From Roseiflexus castenholzii DSM 13941 (lineage in GTDB: Bacteria; Chloroflexota; Chloroflexia; Chloroflexales; Roseiflexaceae), in NCBI RefSeq assembly GCF_000017805.1, contig NC_009767.1, positions 4,629,001 through 4,693,000 of the forward strand: DNA of 64,000 nucleotides, in the 5' to 3' direction. The position numbers were made by a program, and so were the translations under genes. Each line of letters starts with the position of its first letter. The first letter of the stretch is position 1. The notes beneath the pieces were generated by a model, which worked only from the letters and a program-made list of their open reading frames with translations, was not told where the DNA came from and did not search any database. Positions 44,602 to 53,949 of the stretch are shown here, piece after piece.

Positions 44602-45639
44602 ATGCGGATCTACAAAGCCAAGGCGCCAATGCGGATCGGCTTTTTCGGCGGCGGCACCGATGTCAGCCCCTACGCCGAAGAGCATGGCGGCAAGGTGCTC
44701 AACTGTACGATTGATAAGTACGTGCGCTGCATGCTGCGCCCCAGTAAAGAACCGGGGATCACCATCCGGTCGCTCGACCTGGAAGAGGTCAGCCGCAAGA
44801 CGACCGGGCATTGGGACGGACGGCTCGACCTGCCGCAGGCGGTGCTCGATGCAGCCATGCCGCCTTCCGAAGGTGTTGAGGTGATCATGTTCTCCGATGT
44901 GCCGCCTGGATCCGGGCTTGGTTCATCATCGGCGCTGGTCGTCAGTATGCTGAAGTTGATCGGCGCCGCGTATCAGATCAATCTCGACCCGCACACCCTG
45001 GCGGAACTCGCCTACCGGATCGAGCGCGTCGATCTGGGCATTCCCGGCGGACGACAGGATCAGTATGCGGCGGCGTTTGGCGGTATGTGCGTCTATCACT
45101 TCGGCAATGGGCGCGTGATCGTCGAACCGGTGCTGAATGACCCAACGGCGCTGCTCGAATTGGAAAGTTGCCTGCTTCTCGGCTACATTGGCAGCCGCAA
45201 ATTGCTGACCCAACATCTGGTGGACGATCAGGTGCGTCGCTTGAAGGAAGGTGATACGCTTCGCTATCACGATGAAACGAAAGCCTTCGTCGATGAAGCG
45301 GTTCGTTTGCTGCGCGGTCTGCGGATCGCCGATTTCGGCAGGCTGTTGCACGATGCGTGGGAGGTGAAGAAAGCCTTCTCGCCGTATATTGCTCCGCCGG
45401 AGGTCGAAGACATCTATGCGCTGGCGCGTCGTCACGGCGCGTGGGGCGGCAAGATCACCGGCGCCGGCGGCGGAGGGTTTATGGTCTTCGCATGCCCTTT
45501 CGACCGGCGGCTCGAACTCGAGCGGGTGTTAATCGAAGCCGGGGTGCAGATCCGCCACTTCTCTTTCACTACTCAGGGGGTGCATGCCTGGGCTGTCGAT
45601 ATAGAGGAACAGTCGCCATCTCCACCGTTCACCAGATGA
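44602..45639 (+). CDS. hddA: GHMP sugar kinase, heptose-7-phosphate kinase type
   Basis: A 345-residue GHMP kinase. N-terminal KAPMRIGFFGGGTDV, the ATP loop PPGSGLGSSSAL (about 100-111) and the C-terminal KITGAGGGGFMVF are classic. FGGGTDVSPYAEEHGG closely fits D-glycero-D-manno-heptose-7-phosphate kinase (HddA), which makes the 1,7-bisphosphate used for GDP-heptose and S-layer or capsule glycans. No other heptose gene lies nearby, so the substrate is not certain. ATG 44602 is supported by AGGAG and a nearby extended -10. Confidence 0.82.
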   Translation: MRIYKAKAPMRIGFFGGGTDVSPYAEEHGGKVLNCTIDKYVRCMLRPSKEPGITIRSLDLEEVSRKTTGHWDGRLDLPQAVLDAAMPPSEGVEVIMFSDVPPGSGLGSSSALVVSMLKLIGAAYQINLDPHTLAELAYRIERVDLGIPGGRQDQYAAAFGGMCVYHFGNGRVIVEPVLNDPTALLELESCLLLGYIGSRKLLTQHLVDDQVRRLKEGDTLRYHDETKAFVDEAVRLLRGLRIADFGRLLHDAWEVKKAFSPYIAPPEVEDIYALARRHGAWGGKITGAGGGGFMVFACPFDRRLELERVLIEAGVQIRHFSFTTQGVHAWAVDIEEQSPSPPFTR

Positions 45640-45682
45640 CCGGCGCTCGCCCCTCCTCCCAACGAGGGAAGGCGTTGACCCA

Positions 45683-46128
45683 GTCATTGCGAGACCGGCG
45701 CAGCCGGGCGAAGCAATCTCGTCACTGCGCCACCGGCGTCGCCGCTCGAAGCCATCCCCTCACCCCAGCGAGTCATTGCGAGACCGGCGCAGCCGGGCGA
45801 AGCAATCCCCTCACCCCAGCGAGTCATTGCGAGACCGGCGCAGCCGGGCGAAGCAATCCCCTCACCCCAGCGAGTCATTGCGAGACCGGCGCAGCCGGGC
45901 GAAGCAATCCCCTCACCTCGACCGGTCATTCCGCGACCGGCGCAGCCGGGCGAAGCAATCCCCTCACCTCGACCGGTCATTGCGAGACCGGCGCAGCCGG
46001 GCGAAGCAATCCCCTCACCTCGACCGGTCATTCCGCGACCGGCGCAGCCGGGCAAAGCAATCCCCTCACCTCGACCGGTCATTCCGCGACCGGCGCAGCC
46101 GGGCGAAGCAATCTCGCTCGCCACTGCG
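45683..46128. repeat. 51-bp tandem array
   Basis: About eight copies at exactly 51-bp spacing (45772, 45823, 45874, 45925, 45976, 46027, 46078 and a partial at 45683-45730) of GTCATTGCGAGACCGG, CGCAGCCGGGCGAAGCAATC and CCCTCACC(T/C)CGACCG. Two sub-classes alternate: CATTGCGAG and CATTCCGCG. The GTCATTGCGAG...GAAGCAATC core resembles a dispersed intergenic repeat family found in many bacteria. Non-coding. Confidence 0.9.
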
Positions 46129-46330
46129 CGAATGATGCGATGCGGAAAACCGTCCTGCACCGGGATGCTTGATACGGCGCCAGAAGGCTGAACCTCTGCC
46201 ACCGGCAGGCAGGGCGCCCCTGCTGTCACTTTTATCACGTTCCATCTGCAATGCTCGACAAACAACGCGCCATCTGCGACGGGCTGAGATGTTGGAGGGC
46301 AGCCTGGTCCGACATCACAGTGCAATGCTG

Positions 46331-46339
46331 TGGTATCAT
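46331..46339 (+). promoter_or_regulatory. Extended -10 for a possibly leaderless psuG mRNA
   Basis: TGG followed by TATCAT ends 7 bases before the psuG ATG at 46347. Transcription would begin at or next to the start codon. No Shine-Dalgarno is present. Confidence 0.5.
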
Positions 46340-46346
46340 ACTACCT

Positions 46347-47264
46347 ATGAGTATCTCAATCGCCATTGCTCCCGACGTTCAGGCGGCGCTCGACGCCGGG
46401 CGACCGGTTGTTGCCCTGGAAAGCACGGTTATTTCCCACGGGTTGCCATACCCGCACAACCTCGAACTGGCGCGCGCCATGGAGCAGGAGGTGCGCGATA
46501 GTGGCGCCGTCCCCGCGACAATCGGAATTGTGGCGGGCGTGCCGACCGTCGGAATGGATGAGGTGGCGATTGAGCGTTTCGCCCGGACCGATGCGCAGCA
46601 TCGTCCATCGAAGGTGTCGCGGCGCGACCTCGGATATGTGATTGCGCAAGGCGGCGATGGCGCCACGACGGTTGCGGCGACGATGGCGCTGGCGCATCTG
46701 GCAGGGGTGCAGGTGTTTGCCACCGGCGGGATTGGCGGCGTTCATCGCGGCGCGCGAGAGAGTTGGGATATGTCCGCCGATCTGACGGAACTGGCGCACA
46801 CGCCGATTGTGGTGGTGTGCGCCGGTGCAAAGGCGATCCTTGATCTATCGGCAACGCTGGAGTATCTCGAAACCAGTGGCGTGCCGGTCCTTGGCTGGCG
46901 CACCAATGAGTTTCCGGCATTTTACAGCAGATCAAGCGGGCTGCCGGTCGCGCAGGCGTCGGATGCGACGTTCGTTGCGCGCGCCTGGCATGCGCACCGC
47001 GCGCTCGGCGGCGCTGGCATGCTGCTGACCGTGCCGCCGCCGGCGGAATATGCGCTGGATCGCGTCGTCGTCGAGGCGGCGATTGAGCGCGCGCTGCGCC
47101 GCGCCACGGACGAAGGGGTCCACGGTCCGGCGGTGACGCCATTTCTGCTGGCGGCGCTTGCCCAGGAAACCGGCGGCGCAAGCGTGCGCGCCAACGTTGC
47201 GCTCCTGTGCCAGAATGCGCGGGTAGCTGCGCACATAGCGGCGGCAATTGCAGGTGTGCTATGA
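46347..47264 (+). CDS. psuG: Pseudouridine-5'-phosphate glycosidase
   Basis: A 305-residue enzyme that splits pseudouridine 5'-phosphate into uracil and ribose 5-phosphate. ALESTVISHGLPYP (catalytic Glu), KVSRRDL, FATGGIGGVHRGA and NEFPAFYSRSSG are family hallmarks. The usual kinase partner (psuK) is absent from the window. The ATG at 46347 has no ribosome-binding site and a -10 box 7 bases upstream, so the message may be leaderless. The stop overlaps the rlmN start (ATGA). Confidence 0.93.
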   Translation: MSISIAIAPDVQAALDAGRPVVALESTVISHGLPYPHNLELARAMEQEVRDSGAVPATIGIVAGVPTVGMDEVAIERFARTDAQHRPSKVSRRDLGYVIAQGGDGATTVAATMALAHLAGVQVFATGGIGGVHRGARESWDMSADLTELAHTPIVVVCAGAKAILDLSATLEYLETSGVPVLGWRTNEFPAFYSRSSGLPVAQASDATFVARAWHAHRALGGAGMLLTVPPPAEYALDRVVVEAAIERALRRATDEGVHGPAVTPFLLAALAQETGGASVRANVALLCQNARVAAHIAAAIAGVL

Positions 47265-48460
47265 CGGCGCTTCCGGTGACCAATCGAGACACGCTGCCGA
47301 ATCTCTACGACCTGTCGCTGGCGGAAATGGAGCGCCTGCTGACCGACTGGGGTCAGCCTACCTATCGCGCACGGCAGGTCTTTCGCCAGTTGTACGTGAA
47401 CCTGGCCGACACACCGCTGGCAATGACCGACCTGCCGCTGGCGTTGCGGGAACGTCTGGCAAACGAAACCCGCCTTGCACCAGTGACGCCGGAACAGGTT
47501 CAAACGGCAGATAATGGATTGACGCGCAAGGCGCTGTTTCGCCTTCCCAACGGCGCGCTCGTCGAGAGTGTGCTGATGATCTATCTCGACCGCGCAACCG
47601 TCTGCGTTTCGACGCAGGCAGGGTGCGCCATGGGATGCGTCTTCTGCGCCACGGGCACGCTCGGCTTGCTGCGCAATCTGTCACCGGGCGAAATCGTGGC
47701 ACAGGTCGTCTGGGCAGCGCGTGAGATGCGCCGCCTGGCCGGTCGTCCGCCTAGACCAACGATGCGGCAACCAGAAGACGATGCCTGGTGGTCGCCAGAT
47801 GATCTGGAAAACGATGCGCCGTCCGTGCCAGAGGTCAGTTCCGTCTCACACGTGACCAACATTGTCTTTATGGGCATGGGTGAACCGTTTGCGACCTATG
47901 ATCGCTGGTGGCGCGCCGTCGAGATCATCCACGATCCGCGCGGTCTGAACATAGGCGCGCGCAGCATGACCGTTTCGACCGTGGGGCTGGTTCCAGGCAT
48001 CCGGCGATTGGCGACGGAGACGCTGCCGATCAATCTGGCGGTTTCACTCCACGCTCCCGACGATGATCTGCGCAGCGCATTGATGCCGATTAACCGCCGG
48101 TATCCGCTGGCAGTGTTGCTTGATGCCACACGCGACTATCTGGCAGCAACCGGGCGACGGGTGTCGTTCGAGTATGTGCTGCTCCAGGGCAAGAACGATG
48201 AACCGGAGCATGCGGCGAAACTGGCAGCGCTGTTACGCGGCGAGGCAGGACCGGCGGGGTTACCGTTGCATCTGGTGCATGTCAATCTCATCCCGTGGAA
48301 TCCGGTTCCCGGGATGCCACTCGGGCGGTCGGAGCGCCGTCGGGTGCTGACCTTCCAGCGCATCCTGCGCGAGCGTGGCATCGCCTGCACTGTGCGCGTC
48401 GAGCGTGGCGTGGCTATCGCAGCCGCCTGCGGTCAACTGGCGGGGGGTGTCGCATGTTGA
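47261..48460 (+). CDS. rlmN: Radical SAM 23S rRNA (adenine-2503-C2) methyltransferase
   Basis: A 399-residue radical SAM enzyme. CAMGCVFC (C122, C126, C129) binds the 4Fe-4S cluster, MGMGEP and SLHAPDD follow, and the methyl-carrying Cys lies in AAACGQL (C390). Compared with common RlmN proteins it has an insertion of about 40 residues (about 150-192, acidic and Pro-rich) between the cluster motif and MGMGEP. It methylates A2503 of 23S rRNA and A37 of some tRNAs. It is translationally coupled to psuG, linking RNA modification with pseudouridine breakdown. Confidence 0.95.
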   Translation: MTALPVTNRDTLPNLYDLSLAEMERLLTDWGQPTYRARQVFRQLYVNLADTPLAMTDLPLALRERLANETRLAPVTPEQVQTADNGLTRKALFRLPNGALVESVLMIYLDRATVCVSTQAGCAMGCVFCATGTLGLLRNLSPGEIVAQVVWAAREMRRLAGRPPRPTMRQPEDDAWWSPDDLENDAPSVPEVSSVSHVTNIVFMGMGEPFATYDRWWRAVEIIHDPRGLNIGARSMTVSTVGLVPGIRRLATETLPINLAVSLHAPDDDLRSALMPINRRYPLAVLLDATRDYLAATGRRVSFEYVLLQGKNDEPEHAAKLAALLRGEAGPAGLPLHLVHVNLIPWNPVPGMPLGRSERRRVLTFQRILRERGIACTVRVERGVAIAAACGQLAGGVAC

Positions 48461-48545
48461 ATGTTGCACGTTCCAACTCACACAAAGGCACAAAGGGTAG
48501 AAGGTCCGAAGGTTGAAGATTGCAGGTGGGAAAGTGAAAGGTTTT

Positions 48546-48628
48546 CCAACCCCTAACCCTTAACCCCTGACCTCCGGTTCCCGGTTCTCAGTTCTCAGTT
48601 CTCAGTTCTCAGTTCTCAGTTCTCAATA
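48546..48628 (+). repeat. Heptamer tract (CCCTAAC then AGTTCTC) before an aminotransferase
   Basis: AACCCCT, AACCCTT, AACCCCT, GACCTCC, GGTTCCC, GGTTCTC and five AGTTCTC units follow with an unbroken 7-bp period; the last unit AATACTC is 8 bases before the ATG at 48637 and holds an AATACT -10-like hexamer. Confidence 0.85.
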
Positions 48629-48636
48629 CTCATCCT

Positions 48637-49803
48637 ATGCATCCATCCAATCTCTTTCTTCTCCGACACGACATCACCTTTCTCAACCACGGCAGCTTCG
48701 GCGCATGCCCCCGTCCCGTGTTCGAGGCATACCAGCAATGGCAACGCACCATCGAAGAGCAACCGGTCGAGTTCCTGGGGCGACGGCTGAACGGGTTGCT
48801 GGCGGACGCGCGATTACGCCTGGCAGCGTTCATCGGCGCTGCGGCGGAGGATGTCGTCTTCGTGCCCAACGTCACTTACGCTATGAACATCGTCGCCCGC
48901 TCGATTGCCCTGCAACCCGGTGATGAAGTGCTGGGAACCACCCACGAGTACGGCGCCGTCGAACGCGCGTGGCGTTACGTCTGTGAACAGAGCGGCGCCA
49001 TCTACATCCCGCAGCCGGTTCCGTTGCCCGCGACGGATGCCGACGCTGTTGTGGAACAGGTCTGGAGTGGTGTCACCGAACGCACCAAAGTGATCACGAT
49101 CAGCCACATTACGTCGCCAACCGCAATGATCATGCCAATTCAGGCCATCTGTCAGCGTGCGCGAGCAGCCGGCATCATCACAGTCATCGACGGCGCCCAC
49201 GCACTGGGGCAGATCGACCTGGATATGCAGGCGATCGGCGCCGATTTCTACGGCGGCAACTGTCACAAATGGCTATGCGCGCCCAAAGGAAGCGGGTTCC
49301 TCTTTGCCCGTCCCGAACGACAGGCACTGTTGGAACCGCTGATCGTCAGTTGGGGATGGCAACCACGCCATCCGCTGCGGTCGAGTTTTCTGGCGTACCC
49401 GGAAGGCGCATCGTTCCGCGATTACTACGAGTGGATGGGCACTGACGATCCCTCCGCATTTCTCAGCGTTCCGGCGGCAATCGATTTTCAGAACGCCAAC
49501 GACTGGGGAACGGTCAGACGCGCCTGCCACGCATTGCTTGCCGATGCTTCAGCACGGATTGTTGCGCTGACAGGGCGCGCACCGCTCACGCCCGACAGCA
49601 TCGATTGGTGGGTTCAAATGCGCGCACTTCCGCTGCCGCCGTGTGACCCAAAGCAGGTTCAGGCGCGCCTCTGGAACGAGTTCCACATCGAGGTTCCCTG
49701 CTTCGAATGGGAGGGCATACCGCTCATCCGCATCTCGATCCAGGCGTACAACACCTCCGCCGACATCGACCGATTGCTGGAAGGGTTGAGCCACATTCTA
49801 TAA
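48637..49803 (+). CDS. Class V aminotransferase-fold enzyme, isopenicillin-N-epimerase-like
   Basis: A 388-residue PLP enzyme. FLNHGSFGACPRPV near the N-terminus is typical of the CefD-like group, VIDGAHALGQIDLDM holds the PLP Asp and YGGNCHKWLCAPKG the Schiff-base Lys. Members act as epimerases, cysteine desulfurases or transaminases; no antibiotic genes are nearby, so the reaction is unknown. No Shine-Dalgarno is present; the heptamer tract ends directly upstream. It is convergent with pepF (12 bases apart). Confidence 0.82.
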   Translation: MHPSNLFLLRHDITFLNHGSFGACPRPVFEAYQQWQRTIEEQPVEFLGRRLNGLLADARLRLAAFIGAAAEDVVFVPNVTYAMNIVARSIALQPGDEVLGTTHEYGAVERAWRYVCEQSGAIYIPQPVPLPATDADAVVEQVWSGVTERTKVITISHITSPTAMIMPIQAICQRARAAGIITVIDGAHALGQIDLDMQAIGADFYGGNCHKWLCAPKGSGFLFARPERQALLEPLIVSWGWQPRHPLRSSFLAYPEGASFRDYYEWMGTDDPSAFLSVPAAIDFQNANDWGTVRRACHALLADASARIVALTGRAPLTPDSIDWWVQMRALPLPPCDPKQVQARLWNEFHIEVPCFEWEGIPLIRISIQAYNTSADIDRLLEGLSHIL

Positions 49804-49815
49804 AGCCAAATCCGC

Positions 49816-51633
49816 TCACTGCTGCGCGCCTGCCGTCATCTGCTCCAACTCGCCGAGCAATGCATCGAAATGATCCATCGCCGCCTGAATGGGGGCAGGT
49901 GAGAGCATATCAACACCGGCATCGCGCAGCAATTCGATGGAGGGACGTGACGACCCGCTGCGGAGGAAGCGCAGATACCGCTCGATTGCCGGACGCCCTT
50001 CGTTAACGATGCGCGCATGCAACGCCAGCGCCGCCGACAGACCCGTGGCATACTGATAGACGTAGAAGTTGTAGTAGAAGTGCGGGATCCGCGCCCACTC
50101 CAGTGCAATCTGCTCATCGAGCATCACGTCCGAGCCGTGGTAGCGCGCCACAAGATTGCGATAGATCGTGCTGAACAGTTCGGTCGTCAACGGCTCACCC
50201 GCCTCTGCACGGCGATGAATCTCGAGTTCAAACTCAGCGAACATCGTCTGACGGAAGAGAGTCGTGCGGATGTCCTCCAACTGCTCGACGATCAGATAAC
50301 GCCGCAGAGTCGGGTCATCGCGCGTCTGCAACAGATAATCGGTCAATAACGCCTCGTTGAGCGTCGAAGCGACTTCAGCGACAAAGATCGTGTAATCGCC
50401 GTAGACATACGGCTGCGTCTTGCGCGTGAAGTACGAGTGCATCGCATGACCGAGTTCGTGCGCCAGCGTAAACACATCGTTCAGGCGATCCTGATAATTG
50501 AGCAGCATGAACGGCGCCGTTGTATAGGCGCCATCGCTGTACGCTCCGCTGCGCTTGCCGACATTCTCGTACACATCGATCCAGCGGTTGCCGAACGCTT
50601 CCGCGATGGCAGCGCCATACTCCTCACCGAGCGGCTCGAACGCCGCGCGCACCAGACGCTCCCCTTCGGCATACGGAACCGCAACATCGGCTTCGGGAAC
50701 CAGCGGCGCGTAGAGGTCGTAGAAGTGCAACTCGTCCAACCCCATGATCCGCCGGCGCAACCGGAGATAGCGGTGGAGACGCGACAGATTGGCGTTGACC
50801 GTCGCAATCAGGTTGTGGTAGACCTCGACCGGAATATCATTCGGCGTCAGGGCGGCTTCCAGTGACGACGTATAATTGCGCACACGCGCATTGAGCACGT
50901 GGGTGCGCACCTGAGCCGCAAGCGACGCACCAAGCGTATTGCGAATTCCCTGGAAGGCGCTGTAGTACCCGATGAAGGCATCGCGACGCACCCGCCGGTC
51001 AGGGCTGCGCAACAAGCGCATGTAGCGCCCATGCGACAGTTGCACCGTCTGCCCGTGTTCATCCTCAATCGTCGGGAAACTCAGGTCGGCATTCGTCAAC
51101 ACCTCGAAGATTTCGCCCGGCGCACGCGTAATATCGCTGAATTGCGCCAGGATGGCTTCAACCTCCGCAGAGCGCACATGATCACGCTGGCGCAGCAGTT
51201 GATCCAGCGCATACTCATACACCGCCAGGTCTGGATGGTCCCGCAGCCAGGCGCGAATCTGCTCCTCCGGCGCCACGAGGATTTCCGGATCGATAAACGC
51301 AAGAGCGGCGCTTACCTTTGCCGCCAGCGTCCCGGCGCGCTCGGCGAGCGCCTGCCCGACTGGATCGGTCGTGTCGCTATCGAAACGCCGATTGGCATAG
51401 ACGTAGACCTGCCAGAGACGCATCGACACCTGATCGCGCATGCGCAGCGCCGCCAGCAGATCGTCGGCGCTGCGCGCGACGCGCCCCTGGAGAGCAGCGA
51501 CATCGCCGAGCATGCTCTCAATAGCGGCGATGTCCTGCTCCCAGGCGGCATCGTCCGGGTATATGGTTGTGAGATCCCAGCGGTACTGTTCAGGAATCTC
51601 GTCACGGCGCGGAATCTTCTGCATTTCGGTCAC
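49816..51633 (-). CDS. pepF: M3-family oligoendopeptidase F
   Basis: A 605-residue cytoplasmic metallopeptidase. The zinc motif is HELGHAMHSYF (H392, E393, H396) with the third ligand Glu in VAEVASTLNEALL. Length and domain order match PepF. It degrades short peptides. The start is GTG at 51633, with AGGAG 9 bases upstream; the ATG three codons later is less well spaced. It follows the CYTH-CHAD gene by 22 bases and may be cotranscribed with it. Confidence 0.92.
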   Translation of the reverse strand: MTEMQKIPRRDEIPEQYRWDLTTIYPDDAAWEQDIAAIESMLGDVAALQGRVARSADDLLAALRMRDQVSMRLWQVYVYANRRFDSDTTDPVGQALAERAGTLAAKVSAALAFIDPEILVAPEEQIRAWLRDHPDLAVYEYALDQLLRQRDHVRSAEVEAILAQFSDITRAPGEIFEVLTNADLSFPTIEDEHGQTVQLSHGRYMRLLRSPDRRVRRDAFIGYYSAFQGIRNTLGASLAAQVRTHVLNARVRNYTSSLEAALTPNDIPVEVYHNLIATVNANLSRLHRYLRLRRRIMGLDELHFYDLYAPLVPEADVAVPYAEGERLVRAAFEPLGEEYGAAIAEAFGNRWIDVYENVGKRSGAYSDGAYTTAPFMLLNYQDRLNDVFTLAHELGHAMHSYFTRKTQPYVYGDYTIFVAEVASTLNEALLTDYLLQTRDDPTLRRYLIVEQLEDIRTTLFRQTMFAEFELEIHRRAEAGEPLTTELFSTIYRNLVARYHGSDVMLDEQIALEWARIPHFYYNFYVYQYATGLSAALALHARIVNEGRPAIERYLRFLRSGSSRPSIELLRDAGVDMLSPAPIQAAMDHFDALLGELEQMTAGAQQ

Positions 51634-51655
51634 AGTTTCAACTCCTGTGCAATGT

Positions 51656-53821
51656 TCACATTCGAATAATCAACTCAAAGAGTCGCCGCCGATAGGTGAC
51701 GCTGTCAACTTTTGCCCACAACCGCGCGAAACCGGCGAGCAACCGGTCGTGCGCTGCGTCGAGCGCTGCGAGATACTCCTGTGCGCCCGGATCGTCGGCC
51801 AGTCCAAGCGCGCGGATGTGCGCCCGCGCAACGGCGGCATCCTGAAGGTTACCGAGCAACTCCTGCAATTCCATCAGCGGACCAAGCGCCTGATCGACGC
51901 CGGGACCCAGCGCATCGGCGAAAAACTCCAGCGTGTAGCGCAGGCGTTTGCCGGCAATGCGCGCCATATGACGCACCTCGTCAGATGCGCCGTCGAGCAC
52001 GGCGTCGAAGGCGCGCCACTGTTCGTAGCGTCGCCAGATGGCGCTGCCGGCAAAGTCGCGCACGCGCGTCGGCGCACCGGTTTCGCTCTGATCGACAACC
52101 CCGGCGCCGGGAGTGGTGAGAAAAGCCGCACATTGGCGAAGAAAACGTCCAAAGCGCTTCGATTCCAGGTCCGCAAGCAGGCGCTCACGCGCCGACGCGC
52201 GCACCGACTCGATAGCGGCGATGAGCGGCGCTGTGATCGACCGGCGCTCCTCCGGCAGTTGATCACGGAATGCGCGCACCGATTCCAGGAACACATCATA
52301 ATCGCGCACCACGCCGAGCGACTGAGCCACGCGCCGCAACCCACGACGCAATTCCCGCACCAGATCGGGGTCGAAAATGCCCTCGACGACCTGAAGCGAC
52401 GCGCGCAGGCGGCGGGTTGCCACCCGCGCATCATGGACATCCTCCGGGTCCTCGTCCTTTGCAACGGCATCGATCCGGGCAAGCAATCGCTCGAAGGTGC
52501 GGCGGAGCATCCGACGCGCCCCTTCCGTCAACGGTTCGCCTCCCTGCAACCCGTCGGTCAGTTTCAGAACGGCGAATGCTGGATCAGGTGGTTCGACCGG
52601 CAGCGGCGCCAGCGCGTCGTGTTCAACAACAGCGAACGTGACAGGACCGATCTGATCGCGCCAGAGATCGCTGCGGGCAGTAATCGGTTCCAGAACGTCA
52701 TCAGTTCCGGGCGCAAGGGTCAGCGCAACAGCGCCATTCGTGTGCGCGACCGCCAGCGTGCGGATGCTCTGTTCCACCAACGCCGCCGCCAGGCGCAGGA
52801 TTGCGCCGAGGCGTAGCGCCATCTTCTGATCGCTCTCGCTCAGGCGGATGAACGCCGGATCACGACGCGGGCGCACTCTGGCGCGCACCATCCCTGGCAG
52901 TGCGGCGGCGAGCGCTTGCTGATCGGCATCCAGGTCGTCAATTTGCGCCGAGAGCACCATATCGCGCGCAGCGCGCTCAGGGACTTCGACACCGGCAGCG
53001 AGCGCCGCGTCGTAGCAGGCGGCAGCAAGCCCCAGCAGGCGGCGGTGAACCGGCAGAAAGGCGCCCTCTGGTATCGCGCGATCCAGCAGCGTCAACGCCA
53101 GAAGGCGGATAAGCGACTGTTCGGTTGATGCAGATATCACATCGCCCCCTTTCAAACGTTTTGCGGCATCCTCAGCATCCAACACCGCTTCATCGAGCAA
53201 CGCCAAACCACGCGCCAGTTTGCTCAGATTGTCGGGTTGCAGCGGAAATTGCGCCTGCAAGAGTGCGCCGAGCGTATCAAGATCTTCACGAGTACCTTCG
53301 GGCAGCAATTCGATCTCCAGTTCATAGAACATCTGCTCACGCCCGCCAGCATAGATAACCCCTTCATCGAGCGCAATTTCGGCAACACGCCGCGAACCCT
53401 GCCAGACATACACCAGGCGCCGCAGGGTTTCGATGGTCAGCACCGGTTGGAGTGGCGCACCGCCTGCCAGCGCGAATGCGCGGTCGCGCACATCACCGGG
53501 GGACCAGCGTTGCGGATCGTCGCTCTCAACAGGCATCTCCCACTCAGGGCGCTGATGAAGACCATCGCGCGATTGGGTTTCGCCTTTCAGGGTCGCAATC
53601 CGGTGATGACCGACAGTGCGCACCCGCAGCCCATAGTGCTGCGCGCGCAACCGGAAATCGGGCGTGTCGTAGTACGTGTTGTGCTGATGTTCGCCATCCC
53701 CAACCGGCTTCAACTGAAAGTCGCCGAGTGTCATCGGGCGCGACAGCGCGCGAAAGATCGCCGGATCGCCGACGCGAAACTTCAGTTCGACTTCGATGGG
53801 ATTGACACGTTGTTGATCCAT
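51656..53821 (-). CDS. CYTH-CHAD protein with a middle helical domain
   Basis: A 721-residue protein. Residues 1-215 form a CYTH domain (EVELKF at 10-15, YYDTPDFRLR, ATLKGETQSRDGLHQRPEWE, ALDEGV), the triphosphate-tunnel fold. Residues about 235-400 are helical and include LSESDQKMALRLGAILRLAAAL, shown in part as SDQKMALRLGAILRL, reminiscent of the C-terminal domain of Ppx/GppA exopolyphosphatases. Residues about 450-715 are a CHAD domain (VHDARVATRRLRA, KRLRYTLEFF). CYTH and CHAD proteins bind or process polyphosphate and other polyanions. Start ATG 53821; the palindrome at 53897 lies in its promoter region. Confidence 0.85.
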   Translation of the reverse strand: MDQQRVNPIEVELKFRVGDPAIFRALSRPMTLGDFQLKPVGDGEHQHNTYYDTPDFRLRAQHYGLRVRTVGHHRIATLKGETQSRDGLHQRPEWEMPVESDDPQRWSPGDVRDRAFALAGGAPLQPVLTIETLRRLVYVWQGSRRVAEIALDEGVIYAGGREQMFYELEIELLPEGTREDLDTLGALLQAQFPLQPDNLSKLARGLALLDEAVLDAEDAAKRLKGGDVISASTEQSLIRLLALTLLDRAIPEGAFLPVHRRLLGLAAACYDAALAAGVEVPERAARDMVLSAQIDDLDADQQALAAALPGMVRARVRPRRDPAFIRLSESDQKMALRLGAILRLAAALVEQSIRTLAVAHTNGAVALTLAPGTDDVLEPITARSDLWRDQIGPVTFAVVEHDALAPLPVEPPDPAFAVLKLTDGLQGGEPLTEGARRMLRRTFERLLARIDAVAKDEDPEDVHDARVATRRLRASLQVVEGIFDPDLVRELRRGLRRVAQSLGVVRDYDVFLESVRAFRDQLPEERRSITAPLIAAIESVRASARERLLADLESKRFGRFLRQCAAFLTTPGAGVVDQSETGAPTRVRDFAGSAIWRRYEQWRAFDAVLDGASDEVRHMARIAGKRLRYTLEFFADALGPGVDQALGPLMELQELLGNLQDAAVARAHIRALGLADDPGAQEYLAALDAAHDRLLAGFARLWAKVDSVTYRRRLFELIIRM

Positions 53822-53896
53822 AGGTATCCGTGCGACACAGACGTATACAAGACCAGGCTACGACGATGCCAGTATACCATGTTCAGTTGGCGATAC

Positions 53897-53910
53897 TGCA
53901 CGATCGTGCA
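53897..53910. promoter_or_regulatory. 14-bp palindrome between rpsO and the CYTH-CHAD gene
   Basis: Perfect palindrome TGCACGATCGTGCA located in the -35 zone of the rpsO promoter and upstream of the divergent CYTH-CHAD gene, a good position for a dimeric repressor. Confidence 0.5.
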
Positions 53911-53915
53911 TCTTA

Positions 53916-53924
53916 TGGTATACT
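53916..53924 (+). promoter_or_regulatory. Extended -10 promoter of rpsO-pnp
   Basis: TGG followed by TATACT (53919-53924), without a recognisable -35. The start would be near 53931, giving a leader of about 66 bases. Confidence 0.6.
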
Positions 53925-53949
53925 TATCTATGGTTTGCAAAAAGTGAAC

